Positions 13,292 to 19,707 of a DNA stretch of 19,707 nucleotides are shown piece by piece (the first letter of the stretch is position 1; each line of letters begins with the position of its first letter). Below the pieces are notes generated by a model. The model ran no database searches. It saw nothing but the letters and a program-made list of their open reading frames with translations, and was not told where the DNA came from. Position numbers and translations under genes: made by a program. Source of the DNA: JAXFQS01 sp034178815. Lineage in GTDB: Bacteria; Verrucomicrobiota; Kiritimatiellia; RFP12; DVOR01. The stretch lies in NCBI GenBank assembly GCA_034178815.1, contig JAXFQS010000005.1:1-19707 (forward strand). Reading direction: 5' to 3'.

Positions 13292-15088
13292 CTAGCGTGG
13301 CGCCTTACGCTTGCCAGGCCCGGCCTTCGCCTGAGCCTCGAAGTACTGAATCAGCACCTCCATCCCGACCCACTCGCAGAAGCAGCCAGGGAACTCCTTG
13401 TCCAACTTCTTGTACTCCGCCAGACGCTCCTCGTAGGAAGCCATTCCAGCCGGCGGCTTGAACTCCTTCCACTCGTCCCAATAACCGTCGGCGATAAGCG
13501 AAGCGCAGAGCAATCCGCCATAGATGCGGCGCACCGCGTCGTGCGTACGCTTGTCGCCCCTAGTCGCCTCAAGCGCGCGACGCAGGAGACGGTCGCCTTC
13601 TCGATAATCCTCGGGTTTCATCCAAGGGGCGAAGTTGACATAGACCCCGCACCCCCTGTTCCACTTGTCGCCCGCCTTCTTGACCAAGTTGATATAGGCC
13701 AGCACATCGTCCGCCCCCTTCCCGCAGGCGCCCCTGCACCAGGTCTCGATGAGCCGCTGGGCATCCTCGTCGGGGTTCCAAGTCAACTTCGAGTAGAGAT
13801 AGGCACGAAGATCCGCAAAGTCGCCCAGCCCGCCCCACGGATGCTGCGCCGAAATCCCCTTCACCCCCAACTTGCGATAGAGCCGCATCTCGTCGGCGAT
13901 AGGGTGCAACGAAGGCCAGGGAGGCGGGAACATCGAGAAGCAGCAACTGTAACTCCAAATGTAGAGGTTGCGATGGGAAAGTTCGCTCCAGCGCGTCAGG
14001 AAGCGTACATACTCTCCCTCCGGCGGCTTGAAGAAGTTTCGCCCCAGACACGCCACGGCAATCGTCACATTCGGCTCAAGTTTGAAACTCGCCTTCGTAG
14101 GCGGCTCGTAAGTCCACCAGTACGCCAGAAAACAGACGCGCACATTCGGAAAATCCTTCGCGAGATGCTTCGCGACCTTGTTCACCATCCCCAGCCAAGC
14201 CGGAGCATAGCCGTGCACCCGGCCATCCTTCTGCCCCGCACCATTCGCCTTCCAGCAAGCCGTGCACTGGCACAACTGGTCTGTATCCGAAGGCGAGACC
14301 GAAACCATCCGCGCCTCGGGATTCTTCTCCAGATACGCCCGCACCTCCTTGATAACCTCCGCGACCAGACCTTCGTTCGACGGGCAGATCGATGCGAGCG
14401 TCCGCGTGCCTTTGTCGTCCCGCTCGCTTTCCGGATGGCTCTTGCGCAACGCCTGCCATTCCGGATGCTGCTTCAGGAGATCAGTAGAGACAAAACGCCC
14501 AGGGATCGAATGGTTGACATCATAGTCGACATACCCGCCCTGCCGCGGCGAGAGATCCTTTCCGCCGTTCATCCGATGCTTCGCGCGCCACGGCGTCCGG
14601 TGCGCCTCACCCCAGACAAAACGGCTCTCGAACGCCGGTGCGGAACGGTGTGAATAGGTCGACGGAAGCGTCAGCGTCTTGACCGACGGCCAACTTTCGT
14701 TCGACGGCCCCCAAAAACCAACCCCGAGTTCCTCCAAAAGTTGGTAGACCGCGTAGAGCGGCCCGCGAGGCCCCTCGCCCGAAACAATCAATTCGTACGG
14801 CAACTGGCAGCGAACGCGAATCTCCTCCGGACGCACATCAGGAGCCGGGCGCAGAACCCCCAGACGAATGACATTGCCCTGCCGCGCCGCCGGGGCAATC
14901 CGCAACTTCACCCCGGTCATCTTCTCAACATAGAGCGCCAACTGTTCTGCCGCGTACGAAACCGAATCAGGCGCCTTCGGGTCGACCACGATTGTCGCCG
15001 CCGCGCGGCCATCCTTCACCAGGTCGAAACCCAACCCGGAACAGACTGCTAGCAGCACACACCAGACAATCACAACAAAACGATTCAT
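13292..15088 (-). CDS. Secreted DUF4838 domain protein (putative glycoside-hydrolase-like)
   Basis: The 598-aa product has a signal peptide (hydrophobic VVIVWCVLLAVCSGLG, 5-20). Residues about 30-145 look like the N-terminal alpha/beta accessory domain of GH20/GH67-type proteins (YAAEQLALYVEKMTGVKLRI, then GPRGPLYAVYQLLEELGVGFWGP). The DUF4838 core follows. It includes CPSNEGL (235-241), SVSPSDTDQLCQCTAC with C273/C275/C278, the AYWWTYEPP strand, and LRAYLYSKLTWNPDEDAQRLIETW. DUF4838 proteins are found in polysaccharide-degradation loci, but the reaction is not established. The start is ATG at 15088 behind a strong GGAGGT, 6 nt away. Its longer paralogue lies upstream on the same strand, separated by a small ORF and an inverted repeat. 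A stable hairpin ends the unit. Confidence 0.88.
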   Translation of the reverse strand: MNRFVVIVWCVLLAVCSGLGFDLVKDGRAAATIVVDPKAPDSVSYAAEQLALYVEKMTGVKLRIAPAARQGNVIRLGVLRPAPDVRPEEIRVRCQLPYELIVSGEGPRGPLYAVYQLLEELGVGFWGPSNESWPSVKTLTLPSTYSHRSAPAFESRFVWGEAHRTPWRAKHRMNGGKDLSPRQGGYVDYDVNHSIPGRFVSTDLLKQHPEWQALRKSHPESERDDKGTRTLASICPSNEGLVAEVIKEVRAYLEKNPEARMVSVSPSDTDQLCQCTACWKANGAGQKDGRVHGYAPAWLGMVNKVAKHLAKDFPNVRVCFLAYWWTYEPPTKASFKLEPNVTIAVACLGRNFFKPPEGEYVRFLTRWSELSHRNLYIWSYSCCFSMFPPPWPSLHPIADEMRLYRKLGVKGISAQHPWGGLGDFADLRAYLYSKLTWNPDEDAQRLIETWCRGACGKGADDVLAYINLVKKAGDKWNRGCGVYVNFAPWMKPEDYREGDRLLRRALEATRGDKRTHDAVRRIYGGLLCASLIADGYWDEWKEFKPPAGMASYEERLAEYKKLDKEFPGCFCEWVGMEVLIQYFEAQAKAGPGKRKAPR

Positions 15089-15123
15089 TCAATTACCTCC
15101 ATCTCTTCGTCAAGCCCCCTTTA

Positions 15124-15166
15124 GCAAACGGCACAGTCTCCCGGACAAGGAAGCCGTGCCGTTTGC
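15124..15166 (-). promoter_or_regulatory. 11-bp perfect inverted repeat before the shorter DUF4838 gene
   Basis: GCAAACGGCAC (15124-15134) and GTGCCGTTTGC (15156-15166) are perfect complements around a 21-nt loop. The repeat lies 36 nt upstream of the ATG and about 37 nt downstream of the small ORF stop. No U-tract follows, so it could be an operator, an mRNA stabilising hairpin or a weak terminator. Confidence 0.55.
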
Positions 15167-15202
15167 GAAAGCGCAGACCGTAGACCGCCATTTATCCGCG
15201 AT

Positions 15203-15355
15203 CTAGCGGCTCTGCTCCTGACCTGCGGCATCCTTCCAGATCAACCGGCAGCGCCCGTCCACGACCGACCGTTCAATCTTGGATTCCGCAACTACTGTTT
15301 CCACCGGCAGCAGGATCCCGGACAAAGCGATTGATCCAAGTTTACTCCGTTGCAT
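15203..15355 (-). CDS. Small ORF, 50 aa, signal-peptide-like; small gene or remnant
   Basis: ATG at 15355 opens a 50-codon frame ending in TAG, with GGGGAT shortly upstream. The peptide starts MQRSKLGSIALSGILLPVETVVAES, which reads like a secretion signal with an Ala-containing cleavage site. It continues KIERSVVDGRCRLIWKDAAGQEQSR, which resembles the first strands of a mature extracellular enzyme rather than random translation. It sits 44 nt after the larger DUF4838 stop, in the gap before the smaller one. It may be a genuine small secreted peptide, or the surviving 5' end of a deleted third glycan-active gene. I cannot match it to a family. Confidence 0.35.
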   Translation of the reverse strand: MQRSKLGSIALSGILLPVETVVAESKIERSVVDGRCRLIWKDAAGQEQSR

Positions 15356-15399
15356 CCTATCCCCGGTGGTATTTCCTTATCACGAACGATGCGCCACAC

Positions 15400-18201
15400 T
15401 TACTTGGCGCGATCGAAGATCCTTGGCGCGACCAGCACCAAATCTCGCACATCCACGAAGTCGCCCTCCTGAGGCTCGACCACGATCTGCATCCCCTCCG
15501 TGAGGTCAACCTCCCCGAGGCAAATCAAGTTCCACGCCAATTCGCCGAGCGAGCCAGAGACATAGTCGCTCGCCTCCACCGTCCGCACCTCCTTGTAGGG
15601 CTTGACGACGGAAACCTTCGCACCCTTGTAGAGCAACGGCTTTTCGGTTCCGACTCGGGCACGGAGGAAGACCCACGCCTTGCCCGCGTCGGGTTTGGCG
15701 ATTGTGGCGACAACCTTCTGCCCCTGCGCCGCGCGCCAGTAATCATAATTGTCGATGCCATTGTGCTCGCGCTTGGCGCCCTCAGGCTTCCAGACACGAG
15801 CATCGAAGTACTTCGACCAGACCGCATCGGAGTCGTGCACGCTCTTCTCCAGCAGTTCGGGGTCGAGCAGCACGAAGCCTCGGCTGTCCGTGTCGGCCGT
15901 TGGGTTCACGAAGCCAGCCATCACCGAAATCTGAGCGCCGGGCGGCAGAACATATTTGCCTAGGCAGGCCGTGCGCCAGGAGAAGTCCCCCACATCGCGA
16001 TCGAGACGCATGTGGGCGAACTCGCCGCGACCGAGGACTGCCAGGCCGTTCGCGAACTGATCGGCATACATCACCAGGTAGGCGGCGGCAGGGTCGTTGG
16101 TAACCGTAGTCTTGACGCGCACCGTGGAAAGGATATGCCAGACATTCGTCTCGCCCGCGGGCTTCTTCCAACTGATGCAGCCGCTTTCAAGATTCATAAA
16201 GCGGTTGCCCATGGGATCCTGATCCTGAGCATTGAAGTGCGCATAACTGCGCCCGGCCTCGTCCTTTTTGATGGAAACGATCTTGCCGTTGGCGTTGAGT
16301 TCCTCCGGGGGGACGACTATCGAGCGGGCGGCGCGCTTGGACCATTCAGTCGGCTTGGGCTCCTGCTTGGCAAAGATGCGGGCGAAGTGGTCGAACCCGG
16401 CAAACTCGCCCCACCACTCGCCGGTGACGCAGGCGGCGGGGCTGTTGAAGATCTCGGAGACGCTGTCGTAGAGGCGGCGGAAAGGCGGCAACTGGTAGCC
16501 GCACTGCTTCTGGACGGCGAGGATGTCGTTGTAGCGCATGGCGAGCAGGTCATAGATGCCTAGGCGCATTTTGTAGGCCATCAAGCGGCGCTCCGGATCG
16601 TTGCGAAGGGTCTGCCAAAGGGCATCGTAGGCGCGGGCGATGCGGATGCAATCAAACGCGGAGAGGAAGTGGCGCGTGTCGCGCACATAGCAGCCAATCC
16701 AGGCCCAGCGCTGGCGGTCGCGACCATTTTCGGCGACATCCATAATCTCTTTTGCGAAGCGGGCGGCAGGGCCGAAGCAACCTTCGAGCCACTCCTTTCG
16801 AATCTGCTTCTCGTCGAGATCAGGGTTCCACGCCATACGGTTGAAGGTATAGAGGTTAAGGTCACCAAAGGCACAGAAGGTGTTGAGAGGCATCTGCGCG
16901 AAACCGCCGGCGAAGTGGTGGTCGCGGTAGAAGCGCATGGCGGGGCCGATAATGTCCCAGTTGGGGAAGATGCCTTCCCAGTTGGAGAAGTTGGCGTAGT
17001 AGTCCCAGTAGTACATCGGATTGTCGCTGAGGCGGGACCAGGCTTCGACTTTGGGCGTGAAGCGCTCGCAGGAGGTGACGGGTCTGCCGTGGTTGCGCCA
17101 AAGTTCGGCGAAGGCGATGGAGAAGTTGGGCTCCAGTTTGACATTTTTCCCGGTTGGCGGCTCGGAGACAGACCAGTAGGAGAGGAGCACGACCTTCTTG
17201 CCGGGGCAACTCTTCTGGAGGCGTCGGGCGAGTTCGTTGCCGAAGTGGACATAGAGGACGGAGGGCGCCTTGGATGGGTCGGAGCGGCGCAGGCGGTTAC
17301 ACTCGTCGCAGCAGCAGTAGAAGCCCATATCGCCGGGGGTGATGGAGATGGAGGTCTCGGCGGGGTTATCCTTGAACCACTCGATGGCGGTCTTCTCGGC
17401 GTTGTCGAGGAGTCCTTTGCTGGTGGGGCAGATGGCCCAGAAATAGAGATCCTTGTTGCCCTTGCAGTCCCAGCCTCTGGAGTACCACTCAGGGTGGTCG
17501 CGGCGGGGGAGGCTCTTGCCGGGCTCGGCGGAGGGGATGGCGCCCTTGTGCCCGCCGCAGAGATTGTGGTTGTACTGCACCTTCCGGGCGATGTAACCGA
17601 AGCGCTTCTTGAGTTTTCCGTCGAGGTGTTCGCCGGCATTGGCCCTGAGTTGGAGTCCCCAGCGAACGGAGGGATGACGGGCGGAAACGACGCGGTATTC
17701 CATCACCGGGGTCTCGCGCTTGGCGTAGCCGGCCTTGAAGACCACGCAGTTGGTGGAAGGAATCTGCTCGTAGTCGCAAGACCAGAAGCGGCACCCGACG
17801 GTTTCGAGCAGGTCGTAGGCGGCGTAGATGGGCGCGAGTTCGCCGACGCCGCTGGCCTCCATCGTCTGCGCGTTCGTGACCTTCAGTTCAATGGTGTCGC
17901 GCTTGCCCTCCACGCCCGGGAAGCCTAGGCGGATGGTGTTGAGATTCCCGATGGGACGGTCTGAGACGGCGAAGCCACCGCCGGTTATTTTCGCCAGATA
18001 GGCGGAAAGTTCACCAGCCGCAAACTTGACGGTCGGCGAGGCGTTCTCCGGAATCAGAATCGACGCGGTCGCGACACCGTTGGTGGCAATCACGAAGTCG
18101 CCCTGACTCGGGGCGGGCTTTGACGAACTGAAGGGCCAAACGGCCTGCGCGGATGCGGCGGCTATCAAGCCTGCCGCAACAGTCCAATGACGGAATCCCA
18201 T
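15400..18201 (-). CDS. Large secreted DUF4838 domain protein with C-terminal beta-sandwich modules
   Basis: The 933-aa product starts at ATG 18201 behind AGAGAGGA and has a signal peptide (TVAAGLIAAASAQA, cut near 20). Residues about 36-155 are the N-terminal accessory domain (KFAAGELSAYLAKITGG, then ELAPIYAAYDLLETVGCRFW). The DUF4838 core follows. It has ICPTSKGLLDNA (257-268), SISITPGDMGFYCCCDEC with C296/C297/C298/C301, LLSYWSVSEPP, and LYTFNRMAWNPDLDEKQIRKEWLEGCFGPAA. It is clearly paralogous to the 598-aa protein. Beyond about residue 610 it carries an extra beta-rich region with an internal repeat, probably two carbohydrate-binding-type modules. Role: likely extracellular glycan binding or cleavage, reaction unknown. 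It has its own promoter and a hairpin in the leader. Confidence 0.9.
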   Translation of the reverse strand: MGFRHWTVAAGLIAAASAQAVWPFSSSKPAPSQGDFVIATNGVATASILIPENASPTVKFAAGELSAYLAKITGGGFAVSDRPIGNLNTIRLGFPGVEGKRDTIELKVTNAQTMEASGVGELAPIYAAYDLLETVGCRFWSCDYEQIPSTNCVVFKAGYAKRETPVMEYRVVSARHPSVRWGLQLRANAGEHLDGKLKKRFGYIARKVQYNHNLCGGHKGAIPSAEPGKSLPRRDHPEWYSRGWDCKGNKDLYFWAICPTSKGLLDNAEKTAIEWFKDNPAETSISITPGDMGFYCCCDECNRLRRSDPSKAPSVLYVHFGNELARRLQKSCPGKKVVLLSYWSVSEPPTGKNVKLEPNFSIAFAELWRNHGRPVTSCERFTPKVEAWSRLSDNPMYYWDYYANFSNWEGIFPNWDIIGPAMRFYRDHHFAGGFAQMPLNTFCAFGDLNLYTFNRMAWNPDLDEKQIRKEWLEGCFGPAARFAKEIMDVAENGRDRQRWAWIGCYVRDTRHFLSAFDCIRIARAYDALWQTLRNDPERRLMAYKMRLGIYDLLAMRYNDILAVQKQCGYQLPPFRRLYDSVSEIFNSPAACVTGEWWGEFAGFDHFARIFAKQEPKPTEWSKRAARSIVVPPEELNANGKIVSIKKDEAGRSYAHFNAQDQDPMGNRFMNLESGCISWKKPAGETNVWHILSTVRVKTTVTNDPAAAYLVMYADQFANGLAVLGRGEFAHMRLDRDVGDFSWRTACLGKYVLPPGAQISVMAGFVNPTADTDSRGFVLLDPELLEKSVHDSDAVWSKYFDARVWKPEGAKREHNGIDNYDYWRAAQGQKVVATIAKPDAGKAWVFLRARVGTEKPLLYKGAKVSVVKPYKEVRTVEASDYVSGSLGELAWNLICLGEVDLTEGMQIVVEPQEGDFVDVRDLVLVAPRIFDRAK

Positions 18202-18225
18202 TATGTCCTCTCTAGCGTTATTACT

Positions 18226-18258
18226 GCGCGGTGCAGTTATTCCGGGGGGGCACCGCGC
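18226..18258 (-). promoter_or_regulatory. Hairpin in the leader of the large DUF4838 gene
   Basis: GCGCGGTGC (18226-18234) is the reverse complement of GCACCGCGC (18250-18258), a 9-bp stem with a 15-nt loop holding a run of seven C on the minus strand. It lies within the expected leader of about 89 nt, 24 nt before the ATG, and leaves the ribosome binding site single-stranded. Confidence 0.45.
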
Positions 18259-18296
18259 GAACCCCTTGCGCCATCCGCGCCGTCCGGAACGCCGCC

Positions 18297-18325
18297 ATCA
18301 TATGCGAATCTGCCTGCCGAGGCAA
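18297..18325 (-). promoter_or_regulatory. Promoter of the large DUF4838 gene
   Basis: On the minus strand TTGCCT (18320-18325) and TATGAT (18297-18302) are separated by exactly 17 bp. The predicted start site is near 18290. The -35 lies immediately after the T-run of the upstream beta-helix gene's terminator. Confidence 0.65.
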
Positions 18326-18328
18326 GAC

Positions 18329-18366
18329 AAAAACAGCCGAAGACGGAACTTTCCCCCGGCGTCCGG
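18329..18366 (-). terminator. Probable terminator of the beta-helix gene
   Basis: On the minus strand CCGGACG (18360-18366) pairs with CGTC-TT-CGG (18337-18345, 2-nt bulge) and is followed by CTGTTTTTG, with TTTTT at 18329-18333. The stem is short but the U-tract and position 17 nt after the stop fit an intrinsic terminator. Confidence 0.45.
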
Positions 18367-18382
18367 AAAAGGTTGATTGCCT

Positions 18383-19707
18383 TTATCTCAGGAGGATGGT
18401 CGTGCCGCTCTGCAACGGGTACTCGGCGCAGCCGATGTCGAGCGCACGGCCCGACAGGCGATTGTTGCCGTAGTAGTCGATTGCGCCGACCTCTGCGAGC
18501 AGAATGCCGGCTTCGACGGCGCCGCTCTTGCGCTTGGGCAAGTAGGGCGTCTCGGGCTTGGCGTCGCCGGAGAAAGGATCTTCGGCGAGTTGGGCGCAGT
18601 CGGTGAGCGTGCCAGCGGCCGAAGCAGTTCCGTAGAGCACATGGCTGTAATCGCCCGTGTCGATGTCGACGCCGCTTGAAGTGCCGTAGACGATGGTGTT
18701 GGTCGCGGCACCGCCCCGAACCGCCGCAGCCGTCGTCGTGGAGCCGACCACCGTACAGTTCAGGAGTCTATTCCCATAGTTGACGGGTTGACCGTTCTTC
18801 TGATTATTGTCCTTGATGAGGCAGTTGATTGCGGTGCAGTTCATCAGGCCGCAGGATGACCCCGAGGTCGCGTAGTTCCCCTCTATCGTGCAATTCCAGA
18901 GCGTGGCGTAGCGAACCGTTCCACCGCCGCGCTGATCGCTCGTCCAGTTGCCGCGGAAGACGCAGTTCGAATAGGCGCCCTTCCAGCCTGCCACACCGCC
19001 GCAGACGGAACCATCAGCAATAGGGGACGAGACATTGTTGCTCTCGAAGCGGGAGTTGGTGACGAGCACGGCGGTGCGGTTTTGGGCATATATGCCTGCC
19101 CCATTGAAACCAGAAATAGAGTTTCCGACGAAGGTACAACCGTCGACGCGGGTCACGACGCTATCCGATGTCGATGTCGAGCGGACGCACACCGCCTTAT
19201 TGGTGAAGAAGGAGCAATTCTGAACCAGCCCGACATTCTGGCAGATGCATGGGGAGTTCCCGTACTGCCTGTTGCCTTCGAAGACGCAATCGACCAGGAC
19301 GGACGAACCGCTAAAGAGCGAGTAGTTCGCGTTGCTTTGCTGAATCTTGCAACGCTCGAAGCGGGCATTCCCGTTGCACAGCCCTCCGCCGTAGCCGCCA
19401 CAGGCCCTATCGGTGAAGTTGGAAATGACGCAGTCGCGGTAAATCCCGCCGTCGCAAAACGCCCCATAAATATACCCACTGCTATTCGCCGAACGGCTCA
19501 ATCCGGAAATGACGCAGTTTTCGGCCTCCAAAACGCCCAAATCCGTGGCTTTCACCTTGAAGATTCCCGTTACGGAGGCAAGATAACCGTTGTTTGGAGC
19601 GGTAAAGTTCTCAATCCGGATGCCGCGAATCAAGGCGGGCCCGGTGACGGAGAAACAGCGCTGGAGGTGGTGGGTGGTGGTGGTGACGGTATTGGTCACA
19701 TTCCCGT
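18383..19707 (-). CDS. Right-handed parallel beta-helix repeat protein, N-terminus outside window
   Basis: The frame is open from the right edge to TAA at 18383 (about 440 residues visible). It begins in mid-protein with GNVTNTVTTTTHHLQRCFSVTGPALIRGIRIENF, a common entry to a pectate-lyase-like beta-helix. At least ten coils follow, marked by a recurring Asn/Asp-Cys-x-Phe/Ile/Val-x-x-Asn pattern (ENCVISG, RDCVISN, VDCVFEGN, QNCSFFTN, DGCTFVGN, SNCVFRGN, WNCTIEGN, INCLIKDN, LNCTVVGS). After the helix the chain ends with VGAIDYYGNNRLSGRALDIGCAEYPLQSGTTILLR, a closing segment I associate with large surface proteins of Kiritimatiellota/Lentisphaerae. No cell-wall anchor or PEP-CTERM motif is seen. 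Likely extracellular, perhaps adhesin-like or glycan-binding. A GTG at 19699 is in frame but is probably internal. Confidence 0.85.
   Translation of the reverse strand, partial: GNVTNTVTTTTHHLQRCFSVTGPALIRGIRIENFTAPNNGYLASVTGIFKVKATDLGVLEAENCVISGLSRSANSSGYIYGAFCDGGIYRDCVISNFTDRACGGYGGGLCNGNARFERCKIQQSNANYSLFSGSSVLVDCVFEGNRQYGNSPCICQNVGLVQNCSFFTNKAVCVRSTSTSDSVVTRVDGCTFVGNSISGFNGAGIYAQNRTAVLVTNSRFESNNVSSPIADGSVCGGVAGWKGAYSNCVFRGNWTSDQRGGGTVRYATLWNCTIEGNYATSGSSCGLMNCTAINCLIKDNNQKNGQPVNYGNRLLNCTVVGSTTTAAAVRGGAATNTIVYGTSSGVDIDTGDYSHVLYGTASAAGTLTDCAQLAEDPFSGDAKPETPYLPKRKSGAVEAGILLAEVGAIDYYGNNRLSGRALDIGCAEYPLQSGTTILLR

Noticed and set aside
13541..14653. Open frame of 370 codons antisense to the shorter DUF4838 gene
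   Set aside because: Arg/Pro/His-rich translation typical of a GC-rich shadow frame, with no ribosome binding site or homology I recognise.
16669..17928. Open frame of over 400 codons antisense to the large DUF4838 gene
   Set aside because: Low-complexity Gly/Ala/Val/Glu translation with no domain. The opposite strand encodes a protein with a signal peptide and conserved motifs.

Overview
The window is a GC-rich bacterial chromosome segment with mostly housekeeping genes at the left and secreted carbohydrate-type proteins at the right. Paired DUF4838 proteins, a YdjY-like secreted protein and a Cys-laddered right-handed beta-helix protein ending in an 'ALDIGC' type tail suggest the PVC superphylum, most likely Kiritimatiellota/Lentisphaerae/Verrucomicrobia. 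That placement is inference from gene content only. I see no tRNA, rRNA, CRISPR array, transposase or phage gene.

Layout. Positions 1-1709 (-) hold a DEAD-box RNA helicase cut by the left edge. Positions 1847-2690 (-) hold the conserved rplM-rpsI ribosomal pair, with a leader and promoter upstream. Positions 2691-3176 are a divergent regulatory region. serC (3177-4253, +) ends in a strong intrinsic terminator whose U-tract runs almost directly into the start codon of 5-formyltetrahydrofolate cyclo-ligase (4311-4901, +). Positions 5047-12174 (-) form one tightly packed nine-gene run: aminotransferase, secreted YdjY-like protein, NAD kinase, TcdA, a stand-alone LarC C-terminal domain, a 109-aa hypothetical, an FmdB zinc ribbon, a secreted TPR protein and PdxA. 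A near-consensus promoter (TTGACA-17-TAAACT) lies in front of it and several junctions are 4-nt ATGA overlaps. A GNAT acetyltransferase (12293-12922, -) has its own promoter and terminator.

Right part. Two secreted DUF4838 proteins (13292-15088 and 15400-18201, both -) flank a 50-codon signal-peptide-like small ORF and an 11-bp inverted repeat. The larger one carries an extra C-terminal region that looks like two tandem beta-sandwich modules. A secreted-type beta-helix protein (18383 to the right edge, -) is cut at its N-terminus. Together these look like an extracellular polysaccharide binding or degradation locus.

How genes relate. SerC and PdxA act in the same DXP-dependent pyridoxal-phosphate route (SerC also makes serine), and the aminotransferase at the head of the operon needs PLP. 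LarC2, FmdB and the Cys/His-rich FmdB tail put possible metal or cofactor chemistry in the middle of the operon. The most unusual items are the solitary LarC2, the serC terminator/start-codon arrangement, the modular DUF4838 pair with its small ORF, and abrupt changes in third-base (C versus G) preference inside single genes.
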